A stretch of DNA of 64,000 nt from Acidianus brierleyi (GTDB lineage: Archaea; Thermoproteota; Thermoprotei_A; Sulfolobales; Sulfolobaceae): positions 186,001 through 250,000 of the forward strand of contig NZ_CP029289.2 of assembly GCF_003201835.2 (NCBI RefSeq), given 5' to 3'. Of the stretch, positions 37,465-46,820 are shown piece by piece. How positions within the stretch are numbered: the first letter of the stretch is position 1; every line of letters starts with the position of its first letter. The notes beneath the pieces are model-generated. The model was not told the origin of the DNA, did no database searches, and saw only the letters and a list, made by a program, of their open reading frames with translations. The translations under genes were made by a program, and so were the position numbers.

Positions 37465-38646
37465 ATGTCATTAGAAGAATTAAATACCAAATACAATGCG
37501 TTTATAACAATTAAGGAGGTAGCTCCTAATTCTAACGGCCCATTATCTGGGCTAACATTTGGAGTTAAGGACATTATACTTACAAAAGGAATTAAAACCA
37601 CTGCTGGCTCTAAAATTTTAAAAGATTATATTCCACAAAACAATGCATGGATAGTTAATAAAATACTTAATAACGGTGGGAAAATAATAGGGAAGACAAA
37701 TACTCATGAATTTGCTATAGGTGCTACAAATACTTCTTCTATAGCTGGACCAGCCAAAAATCCTATAGATCCTGAAAGAATAAGTGGAGGATCAAGTGGA
37801 GGATCTGCTGTAGCTGTAGCACTAAATATGGTAGATGTTGGTATAGGAACCGATACTGGAGGTTCTATAAGGATTCCTGCATCATTATGTGGAGTTATTG
37901 GATTTAAACCTACTACTGGAATAATACCTACTACTGGAATAATACCATTTAGTTGGACTTTTGATACAGTAGGCTTTCTAACTAAAAACATGAATACTTT
38001 AAGGAAAGTTGTTGAAACTGTAATTCCAGTTGAAAATAAAGATGTTCTAATTTCTAAAACACGATTAAAACCGAGATTAGGCATCTTTCTATTTTCTGAC
38101 GATCCTGCATCAAGAGCGTTAAAACCATTGTTGAATAAGTTAACAAACTATTTTGATTTAGTTGATATTAATCTGAACTTTCTCCAATTTTTCGGTGGGA
38201 ACATAAGAGGAACAATAGCATTAGCCGAGGGTGCAAGTTATCATCGTGATTGGATAGAATCAATTCCTGGTGAGTATTTTCCTGATGTCAAAGCTTTATT
38301 AATGGAGGGAGTAAAAATTAAGGCTATAGACTATTTAGAATCTCTAAGAGCTAGGAGAGTCGTCCTGGAAGAGTATATAAAAGCATTTGAAAATATTGAC
38401 GCAATAATCTCTCCTACAACTAAAATTCCTGCACCTAAAATAAGCGAAGTAATAGGAAAAGAAAAGGATTTTAGAAGCTTGCTTGTAGCTAATACTGAGC
38501 TTTTTAGTGTAGTAGGTGCACCGTCAATCAGCATACCTGCAACAAAAATTAATGGTTTACCTATAGGTCTAATGATAAGTGGAGAACCTTATAATGATGG
38601 AGTTGTATTAGACATAGCTGAAAAAATTTTATCTATTATCCAATAG
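37465..38646 (+). CDS. Amidase-signature family amidase
   Basis: This hydrolase of the amidase signature family acts on amide bonds with a Ser-cisSer-Lys triad. The Lys is in TFGVKDIIL, and the two Ser lie in the ISGGSSGGSAVAVAL and GTDTGGSIRIPASLCG regions. The 393 aa are short compared with GatA (about 480) and lack its C-terminal part, so a general amidase is more likely than a tRNA amidotransferase subunit. The sequence TTGI-IPTTGIIPF contains a short internal repeat. It converges with the PEP carboxylase gene with an 11-bp overlap. Confidence 0.88.
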   Translation: MSLEELNTKYNAFITIKEVAPNSNGPLSGLTFGVKDIILTKGIKTTAGSKILKDYIPQNNAWIVNKILNNGGKIIGKTNTHEFAIGATNTSSIAGPAKNPIDPERISGGSSGGSAVAVALNMVDVGIGTDTGGSIRIPASLCGVIGFKPTTGIIPTTGIIPFSWTFDTVGFLTKNMNTLRKVVETVIPVENKDVLISKTRLKPRLGIFLFSDDPASRALKPLLNKLTNYFDLVDINLNFLQFFGGNIRGTIALAEGASYHRDWIESIPGEYFPDVKALLMEGVKIKAIDYLESLRARRVVLEEYIKAFENIDAIISPTTKIPAPKISEVIGKEKDFRSLLVANTELFSVVGAPSISIPATKINGLPIGLMISGEPYNDGVVLDIAEKILSIIQ

Positions 38647-40168
38647 ATTTTCTTATAAGAGCCATTTCTTTAGCATATTGCCTTATTTCTTCTTCTCTTT
38701 TTTCTCTGCAAGCTAAAAGTAATAAAGAGGACAACAGAACATGTTTTTTGGAATTGAAATCTTTATTATCTATCTTTATTCCTAGGTTGTTTTCGAGAAA
38801 TGTTATATCGTTTTCTATCATCTTTATTATATTCTCATCTATATTCCATATTTTTCGTATTAAATCCAGTGAATCTGGATTTATATATTTCGCACTTTCC
38901 TCTAAGTCCTTTTTCATCATGATGTAACTCTTGTTTAATAGATCCGTTTCTTCATTAGATAGAGAAAGTAACGAAGAAATTCCAAATATTTCTGGTGGCA
39001 GACCTATAGAGTACAATGTTCCAACAAATGTTATTGCCCTAGGTAGGGTTACTTTTCCAGTACTTCTAGCATATCCAAATAAGCTTATATGAAGTTTTCT
39101 AGCTCTCCTCTTAGGTAAGAAAAATGCTATGTAATTTATAGCAGGAGCTAGACTTTCAATAATTGGTTGATAACTTACTACATATCTCTCTATTATCCTC
39201 TTAAGGATCTTCTCTTCTTCTTCCGAAAATACTAATGGCTCCGTTATTCCTGTGTTGTTTATATTATTTATAGATTCTTTAATTTTATTCTCTTCATAAT
39301 CATATTTATATGCAGATTGTATAGTAAATGTATATACGCCTTTATACTCTTTAAGATGATTCTCGTAATTATCAGGGCTTAAGTGGCCTCTAAAAGGTAA
39401 AGAACCTACTCCTATTATTGGAAATATATCAATGTTCAATTTAGACTTTAACGTATATAATTTGCTTAGTGCATACTTTGCGAGAAGTACTGCTGAAAGC
39501 ATTCCATAATTCATAGCTGGATCAGACCTTGCTATAAATATCCTCATATAATTGGGTTTTATCGCTTTATAATACCCAGTGACTATATCCTCAACTTTTA
39601 GGAGTGAGTCTTTATCTTCTATTAAAGGTATAACTTCAACCTTTTTTGGATTTATTTCTCCTACAAAATCTTTAACATATATACCATCATTAAGTTCTAT
39701 ATTTTCCTTACCAGATACTGCCTTTTCATAGTACTTTGCTACGGCAACTATTTCAGTATAGTCTGTTGTAAAAGGAAGAATTACTTCGAAAACTGGTATA
39801 ACTTTTTTGTTATAGAATTTTTCTGCTACATCATAGGCTATAGGTATGCTTTCCATGGTTTCTGCAAAAACTTTTCTTTCTGCACCTTCTATTTTAGGGT
39901 TAGGTAACCTATAAGTTAGAAATATATCCTGACCCAATAGGTTTTCTTTAAAATATTCTGAATAATTTGATAAAAGTTTTCTAACTACGTGAGTATCTAC
40001 ATCTTTACCTTCAGCGTCCCACATTACTTCGTGAGTCCCTAATGTCATATAAGAATAATATGCTTCAACTACTTCATCGTCTCCTTCTATAACTTCACTT
40101 CTAGCCCATTCTGGCACTCTTGCGTTATCTGGGTGTTGTGTAGACATAGTTCTAGGTATTTTTCTCAT
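38636..40168 (-). CDS. ppcA: Archaeal-type phosphoenolpyruvate carboxylase
   Basis: This enzyme carboxylates phosphoenolpyruvate to oxaloacetate; in 3HP/4HB organisms it feeds carbon from pyruvate into the C4 pool. It shows the archaeal PEPC start IPRTMSTQHPDNARVPEW, MTLGTHEVMWDAEGKDVDTH, and later YARSTGKVTLPRAITFVGTL. With the start at 40168 the protein is 510 aa, matching the known archaeal length of about 511. That start also has an AAAGGT ribosome-binding site, and a TATA-like GTATAATT lies at 40205-40212. The ATG at 40192 would overlap the promoter of the divergent peroxiredoxin gene. Confidence 0.95.
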   Translation of the reverse strand: MRKIPRTMSTQHPDNARVPEWARSEVIEGDDEVVEAYYSYMTLGTHEVMWDAEGKDVDTHVVRKLLSNYSEYFKENLLGQDIFLTYRLPNPKIEGAERKVFAETMESIPIAYDVAEKFYNKKVIPVFEVILPFTTDYTEIVAVAKYYEKAVSGKENIELNDGIYVKDFVGEINPKKVEVIPLIEDKDSLLKVEDIVTGYYKAIKPNYMRIFIARSDPAMNYGMLSAVLLAKYALSKLYTLKSKLNIDIFPIIGVGSLPFRGHLSPDNYENHLKEYKGVYTFTIQSAYKYDYEENKIKESINNINNTGITEPLVFSEEEEKILKRIIERYVVSYQPIIESLAPAINYIAFFLPKRRARKLHISLFGYARSTGKVTLPRAITFVGTLYSIGLPPEIFGISSLLSLSNEETDLLNKSYIMMKKDLEESAKYINPDSLDLIRKIWNIDENIIKMIENDITFLENNLGIKIDNKDFNSKKHVLLSSLLLLACREKREEEIRQYAKEMALIRKSIG

Positions 40169-40220
40169 TTGTACCTTTTTCAAAACTAACATTTTTAAGA
40201 TTTAATTATACACTCAAGAT

Positions 40221-40667
40221 ATGGTTTTAGAAAAAGGTCAAGAAGCTCCAGATTTTGAAGCTGAAAGTAGTAAAGGAAGAATAAAACTCTCTTCACTTAG
40301 AGGAAAAAAGGTTGTATTATATTTTTATCCTAAAGCATTTACGCCTGGCTGTACTAGAGAACTTCAAAGATTTACTGAGCTTTATGAAGAATTTAAGAAG
40401 AATAATAGTGAAGTTATAGGAGTAAGTGTTGATAGCTTAAATACACAAAAGAAATTTTCAGAGAAATATAATTCTACTTTTCCACTAATTTCAGATAAAG
40501 AAAAACAGATTGTAAACACTTATGGTGTTATTAATGAAAAAGGAACCAGTGCTCAAAGAATTACGTTCATAATAGACGAGAATGGCAAAATAATAGAAGT
40601 TTTGAAAAATCTAAAGAAGGCTGAAGAGCATGCAGATAAAGCCTTAGAGATAGTAAAATCTAATTAA
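40221..40667 (+). CDS. Peroxiredoxin of the BCP/PrxQ type, apparently 1-Cys
   Basis: This thiol peroxidase reduces H2O2 and organic peroxides. The active-site motif is FTPGCTREL with the peroxidatic Cys at about residue 45. The usual resolving Cys five residues later is absent (Gln) and no other Cys is present, so it should work as a 1-Cys enzyme, as one Saccharolobus Bcp does. A TATA-like TTTTTAAG about 26 bp before the ATG gives a leaderless transcript. It is divergent from ppcA, and its 3' end overlaps the NAD(P)HX repair gene by 8 bp. Confidence 0.93.
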   Translation: MVLEKGQEAPDFEAESSKGRIKLSSLRGKKVVLYFYPKAFTPGCTRELQRFTELYEEFKKNNSEVIGVSVDSLNTQKKFSEKYNSTFPLISDKEKQIVNTYGVINEKGTSAQRITFIIDENGKIIEVLKNLKKAEEHADKALEIVKSN

Positions 40668-42177
40668 GAACTCTAGTATATGGTTTTTTCTTAAATGATT
40701 CTATAGGGTCTTGCAAAACATTTGGAATCTCATTAATAATTTCTGTAGAAAGTATATGATTACCTTCTTTAGCATATACTAAAGAACCGGCTAAACTATT
40801 GATAAAAACTCCTATAGACGCAGCATTAAAAGTAGAAAGACCTTGAGCTAGTAAAGTTGCCACTATTCCCGTTAAGGTATCTCCAGTTCCACCTACAGTC
40901 ATTCCAGGATTTCCTGTCTTATTCAATTTGAATTTTTTACCATCGCTTATTACATCAAAATACCCTTTAAGTAGCACAGTACAGTTACACTCCTTAGCCT
41001 TTTCAATAACTTGATTTATTCTTTGTATTGGATCTTCTAAGACATCTATTCCAAAAAATATTTTAAACTCTCCAGCATGTGGTGTTATTATAAAGTTTTG
41101 ATATAATTTCTCTCCCCTTATTGCTTTTAAAGCATCAGCATCAATTACGGCAAACTTACCCTTTTCCTTCATATAATTTACTATTATCTTTGATGCTTCT
41201 ATAGTCTCGTCAGAGAGCCCCATACCTGGACCTATTACTATAGAATTTACCTTATCTATCCATGGCTTTAATTCGTCTAAATTATTAGGATTTATATTTT
41301 TCCCTTTTAGTTTTATTGTTATTAAATCCGGTGAATATGAGGCTATTATAGAGGCAGTATCTTCTGGTGAAGCAACATAGACTAAATCGGCTCCGGTTTT
41401 TAAGGCAGCAAGTCCAGAGAGACTAGGCGCTCCACTATATGTCTTGCTTCCGCCTATAATTAATACTCTCCCTCCAGCACCTTTCTTACTTTTCATTTCT
41501 CTTTTCCTTATATTGGTAAGAAGATCACCAGGTCCTACAAAAATCTCAGCTTCTGGCGGAATCCCTATCTTATCTACTACTACTGTAAAATTATGTTTTA
41601 ATAAACCAGTTTTTATATCATGAAAAGTTACTACTAAGTCTGGCTTAACGTAATCGCCCGGAGCATCTCCTGTATCGCTGTCTATTCCTGACGGTACATC
41701 GATAGATACCTTGAAACCCATACTCTCATTAAATACCTTAATAGCGGTTCTAAATGGCTCCCTAGGTTTTCCCCTAAATCCAGTACCCAACATTGCATCT
41801 ACTAATATATCAGCTTCAACTGGTTTCAGATAATCAATATCTTTTATTTCTAAAAGTTTTATAGTATAATCCATTTCTTGAATAGCTGACTGATTAAATA
41901 GTGCGTCTTTATGTTTGTTTTCACCTAACAGAATTACATTTACGTTAGCCCCTTCTCCTGCCAAATGTCTAGCACATACTAAACCATCACCACCCTTTCC
42001 TCCGTGGCCTACAAAAACATATACTGACTTACCTTTTACGTCGCCTATTTTCTTTATTATTTCATCCTTTACTGATCTGCCTGCATTTTCCATAAGTAGA
42101 AGAGTAGGCACGCCTAACGCTTCACTATTTATTTCAATAGCCCTCATTTCTAAACTAGTTATCATATTATACTTCAT
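40660..42177 (-). CDS. nnr: Bifunctional NAD(P)HX epimerase/ADP-dependent dehydratase
   Basis: This enzyme repairs hydrated NADH/NADPH. The N-terminal domain (YjeF_N, about 1-210) has LLMENAGRSV and VGHGGKGGDGLVCARHLAGE and epimerises NAD(P)HX. The C-terminal domain (carbohydrate-kinase-like, about 225-505) has GGRVLIIGGSKTYSGAPSLS, VIGPGMGLSD, ITPHAGEF and GNPGMTVGGTGDTLTGIVA, and dehydrates it with ADP. The 505 aa are normal for the fused form. Useful in hot acid cells because heat favours NADH hydration. Either Met1 or Met5 could be the start. Confidence 0.95.
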   Translation of the reverse strand: MKYNMITSLEMRAIEINSEALGVPTLLLMENAGRSVKDEIIKKIGDVKGKSVYVFVGHGGKGGDGLVCARHLAGEGANVNVILLGENKHKDALFNQSAIQEMDYTIKLLEIKDIDYLKPVEADILVDAMLGTGFRGKPREPFRTAIKVFNESMGFKVSIDVPSGIDSDTGDAPGDYVKPDLVVTFHDIKTGLLKHNFTVVVDKIGIPPEAEIFVGPGDLLTNIRKREMKSKKGAGGRVLIIGGSKTYSGAPSLSGLAALKTGADLVYVASPEDTASIIASYSPDLITIKLKGKNINPNNLDELKPWIDKVNSIVIGPGMGLSDETIEASKIIVNYMKEKGKFAVIDADALKAIRGEKLYQNFIITPHAGEFKIFFGIDVLEDPIQRINQVIEKAKECNCTVLLKGYFDVISDGKKFKLNKTGNPGMTVGGTGDTLTGIVATLLAQGLSTFNAASIGVFINSLAGSLVYAKEGNHILSTEIINEIPNVLQDPIESFKKKPYTRVLN

Positions 42178-42493
42178 TGATAAATTGATTAATAATTTCA
42201 GCTTCGAGTTACTTCCTCACTTTTCAGGATTGGAGTCACTCATCACTACGAGTACCTTAGTAAATAATATTTAAAAATACTTCTTTTCATACTGAAAATG
42301 TCGTATTTAGATTTTGTACTCATGAAGAAAAAAGGTTAAATGCTTTAATAATAACTATTCATACATACAACTGTTTTCATTAGTACTTTTCAAAGAATAT
42401 TAAATGATATGTGTATTATTGTCTGTAGTATTATTATGTCATATTAATAAAAGTTTATAAACTATCATGGATAACTATTTTTGGAGATCAAAA

Positions 42494-43042
42494 ATGGCTC
42501 TAGGTAAAGAAACCGAAATGGGATTAAAGGAATTATTTAAAGCAAATGCAGAAGATTATCTAATGTTAACATTCTTAGCAAATAAGTTAGAAAAGATGGG
42601 AAGAACAGAAGAAGCTAAAATGCTAAGGGAAAAAGCTACAGTAGAATATGGACACGCTACAGGTATATTTGAAAAGTTACTAGCTAATTACGACGCTAGC
42701 AAGTTATTAGGAGATTTTGCTAAAGAAGAAGACGAAGAACACGTAAGCGAATACAATAATGTAGCTATGAAAGCAAAAGAAGAAGGACACAATGACATAG
42801 AAGCTATGTTATGCGCTTACGCAGATCAAGAAAAGGGAATAGCTGAAGCATCTAAAAAAGTTTTAGCGATGATAGGAGATTTTGCTAAAGAAGAAGACGA
42901 AGAACACGTAAGCGAATACAATAATGTAGCTATGAAAGCAAAAGAAGAAGGACACAATGACATAGAAGCTATGTTATGCGCTTACGCAGAACAGGAGAAA
43001 GATATAGCAGAAACTGCAAAGAAAGTTGCTAAGGCACTCTAA
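42494..43042 (+). CDS. Rubrerythrin/ferritin-like diiron protein with duplicated C-terminal half
   Basis: A four-helix ferritin-like protein in which the second half occurs twice. Helices A and B (ELFKANAEDYLML and REKATVEYGHATGIF, with Glu and ExxH) are followed by helices C and D (FAKEEDEEHVSEYNN; EAMLCAYADQEK) and then by a second C/D unit almost identical to the first. The repeat period is 165 bp (55 residues). A normal protein would have about 127 residues; this has 182. ATG 42494 has the ribosome-binding site GGAGA; an upstream ATG at 42467 lacks one. A TATA-like TTTATAAAC lies near 42450-42460. Likely role: peroxide or oxygen protection, by family. Confidence 0.82.
   Translation: MALGKETEMGLKELFKANAEDYLMLTFLANKLEKMGRTEEAKMLREKATVEYGHATGIFEKLLANYDASKLLGDFAKEEDEEHVSEYNNVAMKAKEEGHNDIEAMLCAYADQEKGIAEASKKVLAMIGDFAKEEDEEHVSEYNNVAMKAKEEGHNDIEAMLCAYAEQEKDIAETAKKVAKAL
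42708..42990 (+). repeat. 118-bp perfect direct repeat within the rubrerythrin-like gene
   Basis: Positions 42708-42825 and 42873-42990 are identical by base-by-base reading, offset 165 bp and in frame. The 47 bp between them differ from the segment after the second copy at DNA level, although the encoded residues are similar (QEKGIAEASKKV against QEKDIAETAKKV). Confidence 0.93.
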
Positions 43043-43060
43043 AGCTATTTTTACCTTTTT

Positions 43061-44137
43061 GTATTACCTACGTTGTGGATCGCTTCAGAATTATACAAAA
43101 ATTTTTAAGTAATTATGCAGAGTATTACCCATGGAAAAGAAGAACACTAGGGATTGGAGCAAGTACGATGAGAACGTGGTAACAAGATATAAGCTAATGT
43201 TCCCCTTCTACGTCTTCGAACACTGGTGGGAATTACTCCAGGAAGAGAACAGGTATGCTAAGACCAAGTACAAGGCACCAAAGGAGTTCAACGACTTCCT
43301 AGCATTCCTACACTTATTCTTACCTTACAGAGCAATAGAAGGAGTACTAAGCGCACTAGCAGAAATGAAGATAATCCCGACAAGCCTAGATTATTCAACA
43401 ATATGGGAAAGGGTAAGAAACATGAATATTAATTTCCCTGAAGCGAGTGACGAACTTGAAGTAATAGCTGATGGTACTGGAATAAGCACAACAAGAGGAG
43501 GACAATACGTAGTAGCAAAGTGGGGCAAAAGGAGGGATTCAAAATTCCTTAAGATTGAAGTAGTTATGGAGAAGGACGAGTTCAAGATAGTAAGCGCTGA
43601 GGTGACGAGTAATGAGGCCGAATCTGCTTCAAATACTGTAAAGGACTTGAAGGAAAAGGGTAAGGAAGTTAAGAGGTTCTATGGCGATAAGGCTTATGAT
43701 ACTAACGAGATTTATAATCTTGGTGTTGATGTTGTTGTTCCTCCTAGGAAAGACGCTTCTACTAGGCGTGGTCATCCTGCTAGGCGTAAGGCTGTGCGCG
43801 AGTTCAAGAAGTTGGGTTATGAACGTTGGCGGGATGAGAAGGGTTATGGTAATAGGTGGTTGGTTGAATCCTTGTTCTCAGCGGTTAAGCGTACTTTTGG
43901 TGAGTCTGTTAGGGCTACGAGTTTTGCTGGTCAAGTTGTTGAGGCTAAGCTCAAGTTTTGGGCTTATGCTTGGATGATGTACATGGCCAACCTTGTTGTT
44001 GGTCGAGCTAAGGGCTTTGAGGTCAAGAAGTAGTATAGTAAATTATTTAGGAGAGATATTATTTTCTATAGAAAACATATTTTTACTGTATCATCCTATT
44101 GAAATATATTGAACGAACCCACAAAGCATGTATTACC
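43061..44137 (+). mobile_element. IS5-type insertion sequence
   Basis: The transposase gene is flanked by imperfect inverted repeats. The left one is about 43065-43087 (TACGTTGTGGATCGCTTCA); the right one, on the minus strand, is about 44110-44132 (GCTTTGTGGGTTCGTTCA). About 16 of 23 positions match. GTATTACC occurs directly at 43061-43068 and 44130-44137 and could be an 8-bp target duplication. The same 8 bp also occurs at 43122-43129, so the left boundary is not certain. Confidence 0.68.
43131..44033 (+). CDS. IS5-family DDE transposase
   Basis: This 300-aa transposase has the DDE triad of the IS5/IS4-like DDE_Tnp_1 fold. The first Asp is in EVIADGTGIS, the second in RFYGDKAYDTNEI, and the Glu in RWLVESLFSAVKRTFGE (the Y-R-E-like signature region). 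The N-terminal part is helical and DNA-binding. It looks complete and could be active. The 3' half is richer in GTT, GCT and AGG codons than the surrounding genes, consistent with transfer. It sits between the rubrerythrin-like gene and the herA operon. Confidence 0.9.
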   Translation: MEKKNTRDWSKYDENVVTRYKLMFPFYVFEHWWELLQEENRYAKTKYKAPKEFNDFLAFLHLFLPYRAIEGVLSALAEMKIIPTSLDYSTIWERVRNMNINFPEASDELEVIADGTGISTTRGGQYVVAKWGKRRDSKFLKIEVVMEKDEFKIVSAEVTSNEAESASNTVKDLKEKGKEVKRFYGDKAYDTNEIYNLGVDVVVPPRKDASTRRGHPARRKAVREFKKLGYERWRDEKGYGNRWLVESLFSAVKRTFGESVRATSFAGQVVEAKLKFWAYAWMMYMANLVVGRAKGFEVKK

Positions 44138-44155
44138 GTTTTCTTTCTAATATGG

Positions 44156-44163
44156 TTTATATT
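44156..44163 (+). promoter_or_regulatory. TATA box of the herA-mre11-rad50-nurA operon
   Basis: TTTATATT lies 23-30 bp before the ATG at 44186 and just downstream of the insertion sequence. The operon's basal promoter is intact, but any upstream control region has been moved away by the IS. Confidence 0.55.
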
Positions 44164-44185
44164 TTTATAAGATTATTTATTAGTG

Positions 44186-45670
44186 ATGATTGTCGGTTAC
44201 ATTATTGGTACAGCAACAACACAAGAAGCCACTATGCTGGCTAAAGAACCTGTTAGACTTGGAAGATATGTAATTTTAGAATATGATAATCTTAAAGTAT
44301 TAGGACTAATAACCGCCGTAACTAGAGGTAGTCCATTAATAAATGATTCTATGGACGACGTAGAAATTTTAGATGATATGACATTTGTTAATCAAATCCC
44401 TAGATACATAAAATCAGAAATAAAATTAGTATTTGATTTTAATTCAGGTTCACAGCCAGATATTCCCCCAATAGCAGGAACGCCAGTAAGATTTGCAGAA
44501 GACGATGAATTGAAAAAACTATTCTCTGACGGAGATATTAGTATAGGCAAATTAATTGGGACAAAGGTTCCAGTAAAAATAAAGATAAACTCTTTGGCTA
44601 GACATTTAGCAATCTTGGCTGCTACTGGTAGTGGAAAATCTAATACTGTAGCTGTAATTTCCCAAAGAATATCTAATATTGGCGGATCTGTATTAATATT
44701 TGATTATCACGGAGAGTATTACAACAGCGATATACAGTTTTTAAATCCTATAGATCCAAAGCTGAATCCTAGATACTTAGCTGCGAGAGAATTCTCAACA
44801 CTTTTAGAAATACCAAGGAATGCTCCTATACAGTATAGGATTTTAAGGAGGGCATTTACAGAATATCAAAAAGAAATTGAGGAAAAAATAAATTCTGGGG
44901 AAATTGATATGTCGCAGTTAAATGATTCTTTTATTGACGATATTGAGAGAATAATAAATGACATACTTAAAGATGACCAGCAGAAAAAAGCTAAAGATTC
45001 TGCAGATGAGGTCAAAAATAAACTTGAAGAATTTGCAGAAAGGTATGCAGGCATAATAGACTTAACTGCCCCTGATATAACTCTTCAGATAAAAACACGA
45101 AGGGTGAATGTAGTAGATATTAGCCATTTAGATGAAGACGCTATGGACGCAATAGTTTCTCATTATCTAAGAAAAATTTTGGAATGTAGAAAGAATTATA
45201 AAAGGAAAGGCAAAGGACTTAGTTTTCCAGTAATTTCAGTTATCGAAGAAGCACATGTTTTCCTTTCTAAAATAGACAATACACTAACAAAAATTTGGGC
45301 GGGGAAAATAGCTAGAGAAGGAAGAAAATTTGGTGTAGGTCTTATAATAGTTAGTCAAAGACCGAAGGGACTAGATGAAAATATATTAAGTCAAATGACG
45401 AATAAGATTATTTTAAAAATAGTCGAACCCAATGATAAAAAATACATATTAGACGCAAGTGACAATTTAAGTGAAGATTTAGTAAATCAATTGTCGGCAT
45501 TAGATACTGGAGAAGCAATAATAATTGGCAACCTAGTTAAGATTCCTGCATTTGTTAAAATAGATAGATTTGAAGGAAGATTAGGAGGAGCAGATCCAGA
45601 TATGATAGGCGAATGGCAAAAAGCTGAAGAAGAAGATAAACTAAATTCAACAGCGGCGGATTTTGGGTGA
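44186..45670 (+). CDS. herA: HerA bipolar DNA helicase/translocase
   Basis: HerA is a hexameric FtsK-like ATPase that pumps DNA through NurA during end resection in double-strand-break repair. The N-terminal HAS-barrel (about 1-100) is followed by Walker A ATGSGKSN (about 146-153), Walker B in SVIEEAHVFLS and the RecA-fold segment VSQRPKGLDENILSQMTNKI. The 494 aa are normal. ATG 44186 is preferred to a GTG one codon earlier because of TATA spacing. It is first of four genes; mre11 starts 8 bp after its stop. Confidence 0.96.
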   Translation: MIVGYIIGTATTQEATMLAKEPVRLGRYVILEYDNLKVLGLITAVTRGSPLINDSMDDVEILDDMTFVNQIPRYIKSEIKLVFDFNSGSQPDIPPIAGTPVRFAEDDELKKLFSDGDISIGKLIGTKVPVKIKINSLARHLAILAATGSGKSNTVAVISQRISNIGGSVLIFDYHGEYYNSDIQFLNPIDPKLNPRYLAAREFSTLLEIPRNAPIQYRILRRAFTEYQKEIEEKINSGEIDMSQLNDSFIDDIERIINDILKDDQQKKAKDSADEVKNKLEEFAERYAGIIDLTAPDITLQIKTRRVNVVDISHLDEDAMDAIVSHYLRKILECRKNYKRKGKGLSFPVISVIEEAHVFLSKIDNTLTKIWAGKIAREGRKFGVGLIIVSQRPKGLDENILSQMTNKIILKIVEPNDKKYILDASDNLSEDLVNQLSALDTGEAIIIGNLVKIPAFVKIDRFEGRLGGADPDMIGEWQKAEEEDKLNSTAADFG

Positions 45671-45677
45671 ATAAAGG

Positions 45678-46820
45678 ATGCAATTTCTTCATATTTCAGA
45701 TACACATTTAGGTAACAGAAGATATAATTTAGAATCAAGAGAAAATGATATATATAATACTTTTAATGAACTCATAGATACTGCTGTAAGGGAGCATGTA
45801 ACTGCAGTAGTTCACACTGGAGATCTCTTCGACGAATACAAACCTTCTAATACTGCAATAATGCAGTGCATTAGAGGCTTAAAAAAGCTTAAAGAAAAAA
45901 ATATTCCTTTTATAGCAATACCAGGAGATCATGATACTCCAAAGAAGAAAGGAGAAATTTATACCCATAGAATACTTAGCGAAAGTCTAGAATTAATGCA
46001 CTTAATAACGGGAGATGAGATAAAATTTTATGAAATGAATTACAATGGTGATACAATAAAATTTTTCGGCATCAAACATATACCTACAGTTGCGAAGCAG
46101 AAATTGCTAGATACTTTAAGTACGTTGAAACCAGATGGAAAGAAAAATGTACTGATGCTTCATCAAGGTCTTAGAGATAAGTTACCGTATGACGGAGCAT
46201 GGCAAATCGAAGAAGGCAATCTTCCTAAAGGTTTTGATTATTACGCATTAGGCCATTTTCATACTCGATTCATAGAGCACATCTCAAGCGGAGTTCTAGC
46301 CATAGCAGGCTCTCCAGATATAATTAGAGAAGAGGAAATAGAAGGATATAAAAACCTTGGTAAAGGAGCGTATTTAGTAGATTTATCTGGAGATCAACCT
46401 AATGTAGGAAAAATAAATTTAGAGATAAGACCGCAAGAAGTTATAAGTATTAATACATCAAGAATAGATTCTGATATAGACAATATTCTTAAAAAATACG
46501 AAAATTATAAATTAAAACCAATTTTACATGTAATACTAGAAGGAGAGAAAATTGAAAGAAATAAATTATTTCAGAAAATAAGTAATTTAAATAAAATAGC
46601 AGAATATTATAGAATATTTAAAGATAATACAGAAGAAGGAGAGAAAACGAAAATAAAAGTTCCTACTGGCTCAACAATAAATCAAATTATTAAAAATTAT
46701 TTACAGGCTAGAGGTTATTCCGATAATGAGATTAATTCAATAATAGAAATTATAAATAATTATAACTCTGATGAGATAGAGAATATGATTAAAAAATTTG
46801 GTGGTATGGATGAGAATTGA
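45678..46820 (+). CDS. mre11: Mre11 nuclease
   Basis: This Mn-dependent nuclease of the Mre11-Rad50 complex processes DNA ends. The phosphoesterase motifs are all visible: HISDTHLGN (Asp8, His10), HTGDLFD (about 46-52), IPGDHD, LMLHQG and ALGHFH. The C-terminal 100 residues are helical, Ile/Asn/Lys-rich, and likely bind Rad50. The stop lies 11 bp inside rad50, indicating translational coupling. Confidence 0.97.
   Translation: MQFLHISDTHLGNRRYNLESRENDIYNTFNELIDTAVREHVTAVVHTGDLFDEYKPSNTAIMQCIRGLKKLKEKNIPFIAIPGDHDTPKKKGEIYTHRILSESLELMHLITGDEIKFYEMNYNGDTIKFFGIKHIPTVAKQKLLDTLSTLKPDGKKNVLMLHQGLRDKLPYDGAWQIEEGNLPKGFDYYALGHFHTRFIEHISSGVLAIAGSPDIIREEEIEGYKNLGKGAYLVDLSGDQPNVGKINLEIRPQEVISINTSRIDSDIDNILKKYENYKLKPILHVILEGEKIERNKLFQKISNLNKIAEYYRIFKDNTEEGEKTKIKVPTGSTINQIIKNYLQARGYSDNEINSIIEIINNYNSDEIENMIKKFGGMDEN

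Noticed and set aside
37404..37514. A short plus-strand frame (MSSEDYLLKKLPEPLF...) bridging two genes
   Set aside because: It overlaps the end of one gene and the start of the amidase and lacks an independent ribosome-binding site; possible but unsupported.
37465..38646. Calling the amidase GatA (Glu-tRNA amidotransferase subunit A)
   Set aside because: It is about 90 residues shorter than GatA and no gatB or gatC is adjacent.
43681..43977. A +frame Leu/Val-rich ORF within the transposase gene
   Set aside because: Out-of-frame reading of GTT/CTT-rich transposase codons; the main frame has the DDE motifs.
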